The translations under genes and the position numbers were made by a program. DNA of 64,000 nucleotides from Pestalotiopsis fici W106-1 (lineage: Eukaryota; Ascomycota; Sordariomycetes; Amphisphaeriales; Sporocadaceae), in assembly GCF_000516985.1 (NCBI RefSeq), contig NW_006917103.1:62001-126000 (forward strand), read 5' to 3'. This document shows positions 35,561 through 44,028 of this stretch, piece after piece. Each line of letters opens with the position of its first letter. Positions within the stretch are counted from its first letter, which is position 1. Under the pieces are notes generated by a model. That model saw only the letters and a program-made list of their open reading frames with translations, ran no database searches and had not been told where the DNA came from.

Positions 35561-37897
35561 TTTGGCCCGGCCTATCCTGGTGACATGAGGGCACACCAAG
35601 GACCACAGCCGCTTCATCCCAACGTGGCTCTGCAGCCACAGAACCAGAATAACCATGAGCTCGATTGGTTTTCCTGTACCATTTGTCGGGTACCTCGAGC
35701 CATGAATGCCGTGGAACGCATCCGAGTTGAAGGAGCGCGACGAGTTTGCATTTATTGTGCAAATGATCTCGGAGTTCACATGTACGAAGAAATGCGCTGG
35801 TGTATTCAAGGTCATCATTCCGATCACAGACGCACCTTCATTGACCTCCACTACGTGGAGCATCCCCACTGCTTTCGTCACGGTGTTGCTTTGCCTCAGC
35901 CAGAAGTGGTCCAACAACCAGCGCTTGTCGGCAATCTTCAGGACTTGGCACTGGCGAATGAATTCCATCGACCCACCGGTCTCGCAGCAGATGCGTCTCT
36001 GGTTCGCGAGTTTCAAAGAGTCATGAACGAGAACCAAGTATCTACATGCTCCCGTTGCAATGTGTCATGGCCGAATCTAGAGATTGGCAGAAATGACATT
36101 TGCAAGCATTGCCACGACAAGGATGATGCCAAGCCCAACGAGGTTCATTTCTACTCTGCACTCAATCATCTGAAATATGCAGACGTGGACCTACCCGAGC
36201 TGACACGAATCGAGGAAATGCTGATTGCTCGGTACCAAGTCTCGACCGACGTATTTCAGCTTGACAGAGGCAACTGGCATGTAGGCATGCTGCCGCTGGA
36301 AAAGGTGGAGGAATGCAAATCCCTTCCCGGTCGCATTCAACATTTACCCGTGACCGTCATTGTACCGGCAAATGTACATGTCAATGCCGTGGCTCTACCC
36401 GATTTTCGAGTCCGACAGAACCACATTCGCGTCTGGCTAGAGTACCTGATGGAAAACCACATTGTGTACAACGGCATGCAAATTGATCTAGAGGCATTGA
36501 ATGCACTGCCCCAAGATGGCAATGTGATGGACAGTGTCCATTGCATCACCTGCGAAACTCGCAGCGATGCTGCTGTCGACGAGCAACATAAGGTACAGCT
36601 GTCTACGGTGCCCGATCTGGTTGTGCCAGTTCGACCCATTGACATTATTTGCCGTCGCATCAGCGAATTCGATAGGACTGCCTTGATTGTCGCTGGAGCC
36701 TTTCCCACGCTGATGCCCGACGGACATGGCGATCCCAATGAACATCGCCAGCGTCCGATCAGCGACGTTGACTTTGTCAGGCATGCCCTACGACAGGCAA
36801 GCGGCAAATTTGCCCGTCATTCGCGATTTGCACTATACATGTTTAATCGAATCACGCGTCGACGTGTTTCGGGCATGTCTGGTTTCTATGTCGCCAATGT
36901 CCATCCCAAAGATTCTGTGCAGATTGAGGACATTCAAAAGGCATTTGAAGGAGACTCTGTCGAAGGACGAGCGCTGCTGAACCACCTGTGCCGGATGGCA
37001 ATCGAATTGACGGGCACCAGACCGTACTGGCTGTCGCGACGCAACGAGCTCGAGTCTTTTATTGACATGCTGGATTGCCCCGACATCTTCTTGACGCTGT
37101 CTCCTGCGCAAAACTTTTGGGACGACCTGCAAAAGTTGATGCCCACGTACGATGAGTGGCGGAACGCGTCACCCCGGCGCCAGGTTGAAATTGCTAGGCA
37201 AAATGTCGAGCAGTATCCACACATTGCCGCCTGGCACTTCCAGCAACGCTTTACCAACTTTCTCAAGCTGGTGCTGGGACCCAAATTTTGCATCACAGAT
37301 CATTGGTACCGATACGAGTGGCAGTCAAAAGGTGCCCCCCATGTACACTGTCTGTTGTGGTGTAAAGGTTCGCCGAAGTTTGATGAGGACCAAGAGGCTT
37401 GGGTTCATCATTGGGGTCTGCATGTCAAGGCCACCAAGGTGGACGATCACCCCATTGCAAATGTCTTGTCAATAGCAAATCTTCCCATGACTGACAATAG
37501 TCTGAGTGCCGTGCTCTCCACTGTTCAGTTTCACCGATGCTCCATGTACTGTCTCAAGGACAAGACGTCGACGGTCAATCGCTTGAGCAATGAAGAGTAT
37601 CTGCTACAGACCAACATGTCCCTTGCCCCTGGTACCCTTGATGTACTGAGAGAGTCGGGAAAACGGCTGGAGAATTTGAAGTGTCGGTTTTACTACCCTC
37701 GCCAATCTACACTACAGCCCAAGGCGGACTTGTCTCTAAACGACAAGTATCCCATGTTTGTGGCCCAGCGCAATGATTCACAACTGGCACCCTACAATGG
37801 TACCCTGGCCGTGGGTTGGCAGGCCAATCACGACATTACCCCTTGTACTACATCGCATGCAGTCAAGAACTATATTGTCAAGTTTGCCGGTCGTGCA

Positions 37898-37939
37898 GAG
37901 TCCCGATCAGAGTCCCGATCAGAGTCCCGATCAGAGTCC
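37898..37939 (+). repeat. 12-base tandem repeat coding for ESRS units
   Basis: The unit GAGTCCCGATCA occurs three and a half times, inserted directly after the Rep tyrosine motif. It adds an ESRSESRSES run inside a catalytic domain. Confidence 0.9.
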
Positions 37940-38560
37940 ATGGCTACCATGGCGAAAGAGCTTCTCAAGGACGCCAACGAGCAACGACCCTTGCACGATT
38001 TTGCCAGTCGTTTTCTCAACAAGCTCTTCAACGACCGCGAGTGGACGCAGCAAGAGATTCTGCACCAGCTTTTGGGTCTCCATGTCATGGGTGCTTCGCG
38101 AGAGGCAATATATGTGGATTGTCGACTACCGACTGATCAACCAGCAAAGTTCTCGTTGCGAAACAATCAGGTCAATCAGCAAAAGTCCATCTTGGAAAAG
38201 TACATGAAACGACCGGTAGCCTTGAAAGATGTCCCCTATCGAGAATGGCTAAGCGATTATAAGGACAACGTGCGACGCCTATTCGCACAATCAAGGGTCC
38301 TTATTTACTTTCCGCGATACACGCAACAAGAGGCTCCAGAAGACTATGCGCGCGTTAAATTAATGCTGCACCACCCGTTTAAACATCTTGACGACCTCAA
38401 AAAGGTCAATGGCGTTGCCTACGATACATACCAAGAAGCGTATGAATTTTGCATTACCATCCACCACTCACATCCTGTCGACTTTTACGATGCCGTACCC
38501 CTTAAGGATCGAAACGACATTCAAGAGTCTTGGGACGATTTAGATAAAAAGGGATATTAG

Positions 38561-38880
38561 AAGGGATGCTAAAAAAAATATCGAAAAAAGAGTTAAATTT
38601 AAATTTTACTTTTATAAATTAAATTATATTATATGAAATTGCCTTTTAAAGACCTTTTAAACGCGAGTTTTTTAATTTAATATAAAATAAATTTTTAAAT
38701 AAATTTAAATTAAATCAAATTAATATAATAATTTTATTATTTTTTTACCACTTTAATATAATAAAAATTATAAAATTTTAAATTTGTAAAAAATAATATA
38801 ATTCTTTCTAATTTTTTTTCTAATTTCTTTTTCTAATTTTTTTTTCTAATTTCTTTTTTCTATTTCTATTTAGTCGATTC
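38561..38880. repeat. AT-rich decayed DNA with TTTTTCTAATT tandem tract
   Basis: Very AT-rich from 38575. From about 38809 to 38873 a pyrimidine-rich word (TTTTTCTAATT) is repeated imperfectly. No coding frame. It separates the Rep frame from the rearranged fragments. Confidence 0.7.
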
Positions 38881-38884
38881 CACT

Positions 38885-39010
38885 AACGGGACGTGTGACC
38901 GCTTTGTCTATTTGGCTTGGAGAATTTCGGCCCGGGGACGGTTTGTATAGAAGCGCTCGCAAAGCATGTTTCTTGATCTCGCAAGTGCTCGGGTACCTCG
39001 GTCGGAACGT
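38885..39010 (-). mobile_element. Inverted fragment of the Helitron N-terminal zinc region
   Basis: On the minus strand the frame reads EVPEHLRDQETCFAS, then PKFSKPNRQSGHT. This matches EVPEHLRGQDTCFCD and DQFLQPDGQSVFKT of the Helitron protein (about residues 28-64), with damaged cysteines. It is a degenerate, opposite-facing copy, so at least one further element or an inversion contributed to this locus. Confidence 0.75.
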
Positions 39011-39359
39011 GCCCAAGTTGATTGCCAGTGCAATTAGCTTGGCCGATCAAAGCAGCAGCTCCCCGAGATATCGGAATACTCTTAGCGAAGAACAATCTCT
39101 GCCACGCCTGCTTCAACGGTTAGTAGGTCGTTGCTCTTGTCATTTCCTAGATATGGCTTGCCAGCGGCACTAGTCAGCAATTTTGCTGCCCTGGGCATCA
39201 AAGAAATATATCCATGGTTATGGGTCCCGGTCTCCTGGGCGGGTCTAAGGACCTGGTTCGACCTGGTTCCTCGCCAGGACACATTCTCGGGTATGTCACA
39301 TGGATATGGTTGCATAGACTCCCTGCTAATCATATACAGATTTGCTCATGAGCTCAGCG

Positions 39360-39690
39360 TCTCTTGTACGGCAATGGATACGATGCACTCGACACGACGC
39401 CTCGAGACCTCGACGCCATGAACTTGCATCTCCGAGAGTGAGTCGAGTCTCACCCATCGTTTGGGTTTGTCTCTCAAAAGTCACTGCGAATACAAGTTTG
39501 CCAACTCTATCTAGCCTCCACGTGTCCTGTCGAATCGCTGCAAATGGATCGCCAAAGTTTGCAATTTGCCAACCATCAAGCTCAATTCGACTGGCTCGGC
39601 ATGCAGGTGGATTGTGTGCAGTCGATACCTACCACGAGCGGGGAGCAATCCTTTTCCTACATGCCGACTGTCTAGTCTCTGGCCTCAAGA
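39360..39690 (+). pseudogene. Coding-like fragment, broken, probably transposon-derived
   Basis: One frame reads GYDALDTTPRDLDAMNLHL, then a TGA, then HPSFGFVSQKSLRIQVCQLY and QFDWLGMQVDCVQSIP before a stop. The composition is protein-like over about 300 bases, but I recognise no domain. Position inside the Helitron remains suggests element-derived sequence. Confidence 0.35.
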
Positions 39691-39754
39691 AGTAGACCTT
39701 GACAAGATTTTTGAGGACAGGTCCTGTAGCCGACTGACATTTTGGGATTTCAAG

Positions 39755-40380
39755 TGCTCCCAATGATCTTGGCATGGGCTCTGTCAACCCACGAAGCCCA
39801 GGGACAACACTGGAGCGAGTCAAGGTCGAGGACGAGACCGACTTCATTCGTTACTTGAAATCCCTACCCACCGTCACAGAAGAGACCGCCTTTATTCGCC
39901 ATTTCAAGTCCCTATTACCGATGGGCTTCGCCCGTTCACCAAGCCCAGGACGAGATCGCCTTTATTCGCTACTCCAATCCCTACCCACCGTCACAGATGA
40001 AACTGTCGAGGTATTTGACAGAGGAGACCGACTTTATTCGCCATTTCAAGTCCCTACCTACCGATGGGCCTTGCCAGTCCACCAAGCTCAAGGACAAACA
40101 CTAGAGCNNNNNNNNNNNNNNNNNNNNNNNNNNNNNNNNNNNNNNNNNNNNNNNNNNNNNNNNNNNNNNNNNNNNNNNNNNNNNNNNNNNNNNNNNNNNN
40201 NNNNNNNGGCTTCATTCGCCACTTCTAGTCCCTATCCTCCGATGGGTCTTTTCCAGTCCACCGAGCCCAGGGAGGACAGACACTAGAGCGAGTCGAGGAC
40301 GAGACCGGCTTCATTCGTTACCTCAAGTCCCTACCTACCGTCACAGATGAAACCGCCAGGATATTCGACAGAAGCGATTG
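39755..40380 (+). repeat. Tandem array built from a Helitron helicase motif
   Basis: Near-identical blocks recur. One encodes a helicase-type motif (ALSTHEAQGQ.., LPVHQAQGQTLE, and a broken copy past the gap). A linked block encodes a DETDFIRYLKSLPTVT-like segment. At least three copies of the motif and five of the linked block can be seen, with frameshifts between them. The motif is the conserved H-x-x-QG-x-T-L of Pif1/Helitron helicases. The array contains the assembly gap, as expected when repeats collapse. Confidence 0.75.
40108..40207. other. Assembly gap of 100 N
   Basis: Exactly 100 undetermined bases, the usual placeholder for a gap of unknown size. It lies within the tandem array, so the true number of units is not known. 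Confidence 0.97.
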
Positions 40381-40552
40381 GTATACGTGGACCCATGGCG
40401 AAGAGTTTATTGCGAGAACAGTATGATGGTCCACCTATGCTTTGGCAAGGCATTGCTAATATCATTCCTTCAGGTGTACAAGACATTGTCGGTAGTCCGA
40501 CAACTCGGCCGAAATGATGCGAGCGGTTTACCGTCGGTTACTATGACTATTA

Positions 40553-41050
40553 TCGGATATCGAGTATGGCTGAGTGATTACGAGGATAATGTGCGACGCA
40601 CACTCGCACAATCACGGGTCCTTGTTTAATTCCCGCGATACACACAACAAGGGGCTCCGGAAGACTATGCGCGTGTCAAATTGATGCTGCACCACCCGTT
40701 CAGAGATCTTGATGATCTAGAGATCTTGATGACCTCAAAAAGGTCAATGGCGTTGCCTACGATATATACCAAGGTGCGTATGAATTTTGCACCGCCTTGA
40801 ACCATCAACATCCTATCGACTATTACGATACCTTGGTCAGATCACCGGGGTCGGCTTGGCAATCCATAGATGTCACTCAGCTTACAATTCAATATACTGC
40901 ATGCCCCTATGGTGCAGCTCTCACCAGTCAATCCATCCGGAAACGTGACACGTCGAGGATCAAAACGACATTCAAGAGTCTTGGGATGGTTTGGATAGGG
41001 ATATTGAAAGGGATGCTAAAAAGATGTAGGAAAATGATGAATTCAAATTC
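40553..41050 (+). mobile_element. Second, degraded copy of the Helitron Rep 3' end
   Basis: The DNA repeats 38239-38580 of the Rep frame. Encoded pieces are VWLSDYEDNVRRTLAQSRVL, then a stop, then FPRYTQQGAPEDYARVKLML, and further on HQHPIDYYD. An extra 15-base duplication (GATCTTGATGATCTAGA) and an insertion of about 110 bases break it. Its end reads GLDRDIERDAKKM before a stop, without the extra AAAA that ends the first copy early. It therefore shows what the intact protein continued with. Confidence 0.85.
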
Positions 41051-41640
41051 CATCCTTGTGAATTGGACTGTACCAAGTGAAATTGCCTTGCGAGGGACCC
41101 TTTGGGCGCTAATCTTTTTTCGTCTGACGTAAAATGGATTCCATATTTCGACAATTCAGTCGAGAGGCGCTCTGCCAGATCGGCAAGTGGATACAGAGAT
41201 ATACTGGACGCATGAACTGCAAGATTATCGAGTAGGTGTCCCGGCCACCTACAACCTCTTAGTTTGGCAAGCTTTCCAGATTTACTCCGCCTAGCCGTGA
41301 AGTGTTTGATTTCAATCCAAGTGTCATTCTCGTCGCCCCTATTTACTTGAGATTTGTCCAAGTGACGTGGACAGAATGGTATGCCGAATGCTTCAAGACC
41401 TCATCCGACGCATAAAAGTTCTAGATCGAACGCTTACCTACAAGGTACGTGGTGGCATGCGCCGAGTAGCCCGTCCCGCTTGGTAAATGTGGGACATTTC
41501 CGCCTACAAGGTCATGCGCAAGAAATCGGGTTTGAAAATTATTCGCATTGAGTAAACTATTTGAGATTGACATTGAAGGACCAATTGTGAAATATTACAA
41601 TCCAAATATCCAAGACCTCTGCGTCAACCTTGAGTATCAC
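41051..41640. other. Unassigned sequence inside the Helitron region
   Basis: Short coding-like pieces are interrupted by stops on the plus strand (for example around 41190-41290 and 41395-41560). No domain recognised. Probably decayed element sequence. Confidence 0.35.
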
Positions 41641-42351
41641 GACCCGAGACGTGTCGATTGGTCTTGATACCGCCGAGGGACACTACAGCATTTGGCTTCT
41701 CGGGGGATGGTTTTGTAGGCGAGCTTGAAAGCATGCATAGGGCATCGCTGCTGAGCCTCGCTACTGGGCGTTCCTCGTGTTTCGGTGGAGATGGCTTGCT
41801 TGAGATGGATGGCTTCTCGGGGGATGGTTTTGTAGGCGGGCTTGAAAAACATGCATAGGGCTTCGCTGCTGAGCTTCGCTGCTGGGTGTTCCTCATGTTT
41901 TGGTGGAGGTGGCTGATTCATTGCCAGCCATTCGTCTAAAGTCCATTCCACCGGATACAGATAGTTGCTGCAATGGCTTGATGATTTGCTTGAGAATGCC
42001 GCTCATCAAAGTCTTGGAGATGGTGAGGGTCGTCTTGTTGCCAGTGCCCAGCCACGCGAATAGGAGCGAATTGGAGTTGCTGCCCTGGCCAACTATGTCC
42101 ACCGTCAAAGTTGGATTCGGAATGGTGACCGGTGTTATAGTGGTGATTTGGGGCGCTGGTGACGGCGTAGATGTGTGTATGGGACAGGATGGCAGATGCT
42201 CTGAATCGAGATTATGGTTCGCTGGGAAGGATTCGTCTGCAAGATGTGGTATTAGTATAGTTTCAAGGAAAGGGAGAGAAACGAAAAAAGAAGGAGAGGA
42301 AAGTAGAGAAAAAAAAGAAAAAAGAAAAAAAAAGAAACAAGAGCAAAACAC
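41641..42351 (-). pseudogene. Possible captured host gene fragment with duplicated segment
   Basis: On the minus strand, two adjacent frames read like one protein. The first ends ..SNSLLFAWLGTGNKTTLTISKTL and IIKPLQQL, and the second continues PVEWTLDEWLAMNQPPPPKHEEHPA. They are shifted relative to each other around 41955. The second part contains a 34-residue segment present twice (KHEE..LSSEALCMF..AYKTIPREA). Pro/Ser/Thr stretches and a poly-Phe leader from the A/G tract follow upstream. I do not know the family. It lies inside the Helitron remains, and Helitrons often carry gene pieces, so capture is a fair guess. It could also be a poor host gene. Confidence 0.3.
41697..41910. repeat. Direct repeat of about 95 bases, period about 117
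   Basis: Blocks beginning CTCGGGGGATGGTTTTGTAG start at about 41698 and 41815 and stay about 90 percent alike through GTTCCTC..TGTTTTGGTGGA. The differences are mostly transitions. Confidence 0.85.
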
Positions 42352-42425
42352 AAAAATGTAGAGAGAAAAGAGAAAAGAGAAAAGTAAAAGGAAAAAAGAT
42401 AAGAAACAAAAAAGAAGAAAGGAAA
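42280..42425. repeat. A/G-rich low-complexity tract
   Basis: A long purine tract on the plus strand made of GAAAA and AGAGAAAA words. It causes spurious Lys- or Phe-rich frames on the two strands. Confidence 0.8.
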
Positions 42426-42599
42426 TTGCGTCCCCTTAGGACTTGTCAATGGATCCATAGGAATCGTCCATAGCATCTTTTAAAAAAAAGAAATAACAAT
42501 GGTAACCTAACGCGTAGTCGCCTATGTGTCATTATAGTACGATTAGATAAGTATACGGGAAACGACCGTTAATATATTACAAAAAACGGCGAAAGGGCA

Positions 42600-42923
42600 A
42601 TCGTGCCTATATTTTATTTATTTCGCTGCTTCGACGTTATAGGAACTACTTGCACCCGTAAGCGATTCCCGCTTTGATTGGCCGCTGCCATTACGGTTTA
42701 TAAGGCACAAGGTATAATTTTATCCAAAGTTGTTGTTAATATTGCAAAGCGAGAATTCCAATCTGGTTGGGTATGTACAGCCTTGTCTCGGGTAACAATT
42801 CTTGGCGGCATTATAATCGAGGCGCCGTTTGGCAAGTCTGTTTTGAATCGCAGCCTTCCTCCGACTGCCTTATATCGGCAAAATGACTGTTTGAAGAGGA
42901 CGGAGCAAGAGATACTCCTATAG
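42600..42923 (+). pseudogene. Remnant of Helitron/Pif1 helicase C-terminus
   Basis: The frame reads RFPL, a TGA, then LAAAITVYKAQG, ILSKVVVNIAKREF, VCTALSRV and LGGIIIEAPF. This is the C-terminal signature of Pif1/RecD-like helicases in Helitrons (LAxAITxHKxQG, then a VALSRV motif). The TGA stands where arginine is usual, so a CGA to TGA change (C to T) explains it. This is the missing partner of the Rep frame 4 kb upstream, now separated and inactivated. Confidence 0.82.
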
Positions 42924-43530
42924 TAACTGATGAAGAGGCCAGCAATGCCCGTACGACGCTCATTCGAGATTAACCTGGCATAAGAGTGTGGTTATGGGAT
43001 ATTGACGACACGACCCTCGTGGAGATTGACCTGGCAGGAAAAGAGGCTAGATACGACACTCGTTTTAAGACTGTTTGACAGAAAATTGTGGTCGTGGAAT
43101 ATTGACGAGACGACACGACACTCGTTTAAAGATTGACTTGCAAGAGAAGGGGATAGATATGATACTCATTTGGAGGCTGTCTGGCAAAGGATCATGGTCA
43201 TGGCAATTTACAGCACGACACTCGTTTGGAGGCACATGGCAGATTCTCTCATTCTGCGGTTAGTGGGAGAATAATAGGGCAGTATGCCTGGACCCGTGGT
43301 AATCCACTCAATGCCATGATGTAGATGTGTGAAAGGCTATTTACAAACGCTCGTTTCCTGGAAATATGCACCTCTGAGAGACAGACAAAGGGTTGAATGA
43401 AATGACGTGTAAAGTACTTGGCACTTACAATGCCACACTAACTCGGACAATGAACAAGAGACAAGAAATCGACTTTTTATCGTCGAGATACAACAAAAGT
43501 GTTCTGTCCTCTAGACAAATAACCTGCGGG
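42924..43530. other. Right flank of the Helitron region with short repeated words
   Basis: Related phrases recur at about 42955-43230: each has a GACACTCGTTT-like word preceded by ATTGACGA. The spacing is irregular, about 60-70 bases. No gene recognised. The element's 3' end (hairpin followed by CTRR) may lie near here but I cannot place it. Confidence 0.4.
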
Positions 43531-43540
43531 TATAAAAAGG
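43531..43540 (+). promoter_or_regulatory. TATA box of the small cysteine-containing gene
   Basis: TATAAAAAGG, 62 bases before the ATG at 43593, followed by a pyrimidine/CAA-rich leader typical of fungal genes. Confidence 0.55.
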
Positions 43541-43592
43541 GGATCATCTCCTGCAATCAAATCTTGTTGCAGACTACAAGTCAACTCTCAAA

Positions 43593-43934
43593 ATGTGCTG
43601 CAACAATCAATCAATCTGCTCGTGTCGGGCGTGCTACAAGACGTATAAACCCATCGTAAATGAATGGGACGTGCCACCAGGAGAAGAGGCGCCATACAAT
43701 GCTGAATTAGAAGAGGAGCCACTCCTGGTGGAAGAAAAGTTGCAACTCGAGGCAGACACGCATTGGGGAACGTGTCAAGTCGACGACGGCTACGAAAAGG
43801 AGCAACGACAGCTGGCCCGTGGGGAAAAATACCAGCCACCACACATTCCGGCAATATACAAAAGAAAGCTTGGCCCTCCCGTCTGCAATGCCAGTGGTCC
43901 TGGGCACGCATTTAGAGCGTCTAGGGCTGAATGA
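43593..43934 (+). CDS. Small hypothetical protein with N-terminal cysteines
   Basis: An intron-free frame of 113 residues. Five cysteines lie within the first 15 residues (MCCNNQSICSCRACYKTY), which could bind metal or be lipidated. The rest is acidic, then charged, with a Tyr/Pro-rich stretch (KYQPPHIPAIYKRK) and no signal peptide or membrane segment. Support for a real gene is the well-placed TATA box and the CAA-rich leader ending in CAAAATG. It lies at the edge of the Helitron remains and converges on the SLD2-like gene. No homologue comes to mind. Confidence 0.5.
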   Translation: MCCNNQSICSCRACYKTYKPIVNEWDVPPGEEAPYNAELEEEPLLVEEKLQLEADTHWGTCQVDDGYEKEQRQLARGEKYQPPHIPAIYKRKLGPPVCNASGPGHAFRASRAE

Positions 43935-44028
43935 GGAGTCCGTCATTTGGAGAATCAGGAACAATTTGTAAATGGCCATTATTACCAAATAAGAGTCTCA
44001 TTATTGAATCATCATGCTACTTGTCGTA

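Larger units (their letters stand above)
34730..38560 (+). mobile_element. Helitron Rep protein frame, helicase missing
   Basis: A 1276-codon frame. A probable 117-base in-frame intron (35252-35368, GTACGT..CCAG with CTGAC branch) would leave 1237 residues. The N-terminus is RGG-like and basic (RGGGRGRGRGRGGGRPRK), then three CxxC...CxxC zinc knuckles follow (CDRC..CQSC about 41-68; CTIC..CIYC; CSRC..CKHC), separated by Q-rich and PYGQQ repeats. The Helitron-like N domain and HUH Rep nuclease follow: LSPAQNFWDDLQKLMP, then GAPHVHCLLWC near unspliced residue 870 (the metal-binding H-x-H), and HAVKNYIVKFAGR near 1047 for the catalytic tyrosine. Only one Tyr stands there; Phe occupies the position four residues on. 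Helitrons replicate by rolling circle and need a Pif1-type helicase C-terminal to Rep, but this frame stops at KKGY after a four-base insertion relative to the copy at 41.0 kb. Confidence 0.88.

Noticed and set aside
39755..40380. Regularly spaced repeats that might suggest a CRISPR array
   Set aside because: The genome is fungal and the units are contiguous coding fragments without unique spacers.
41900..42361. A 153-codon plus-strand frame ending in a Lys/Glu run
   Set aside because: The end comes from the A/G low-complexity tract, and the minus-strand reading is more protein-like.
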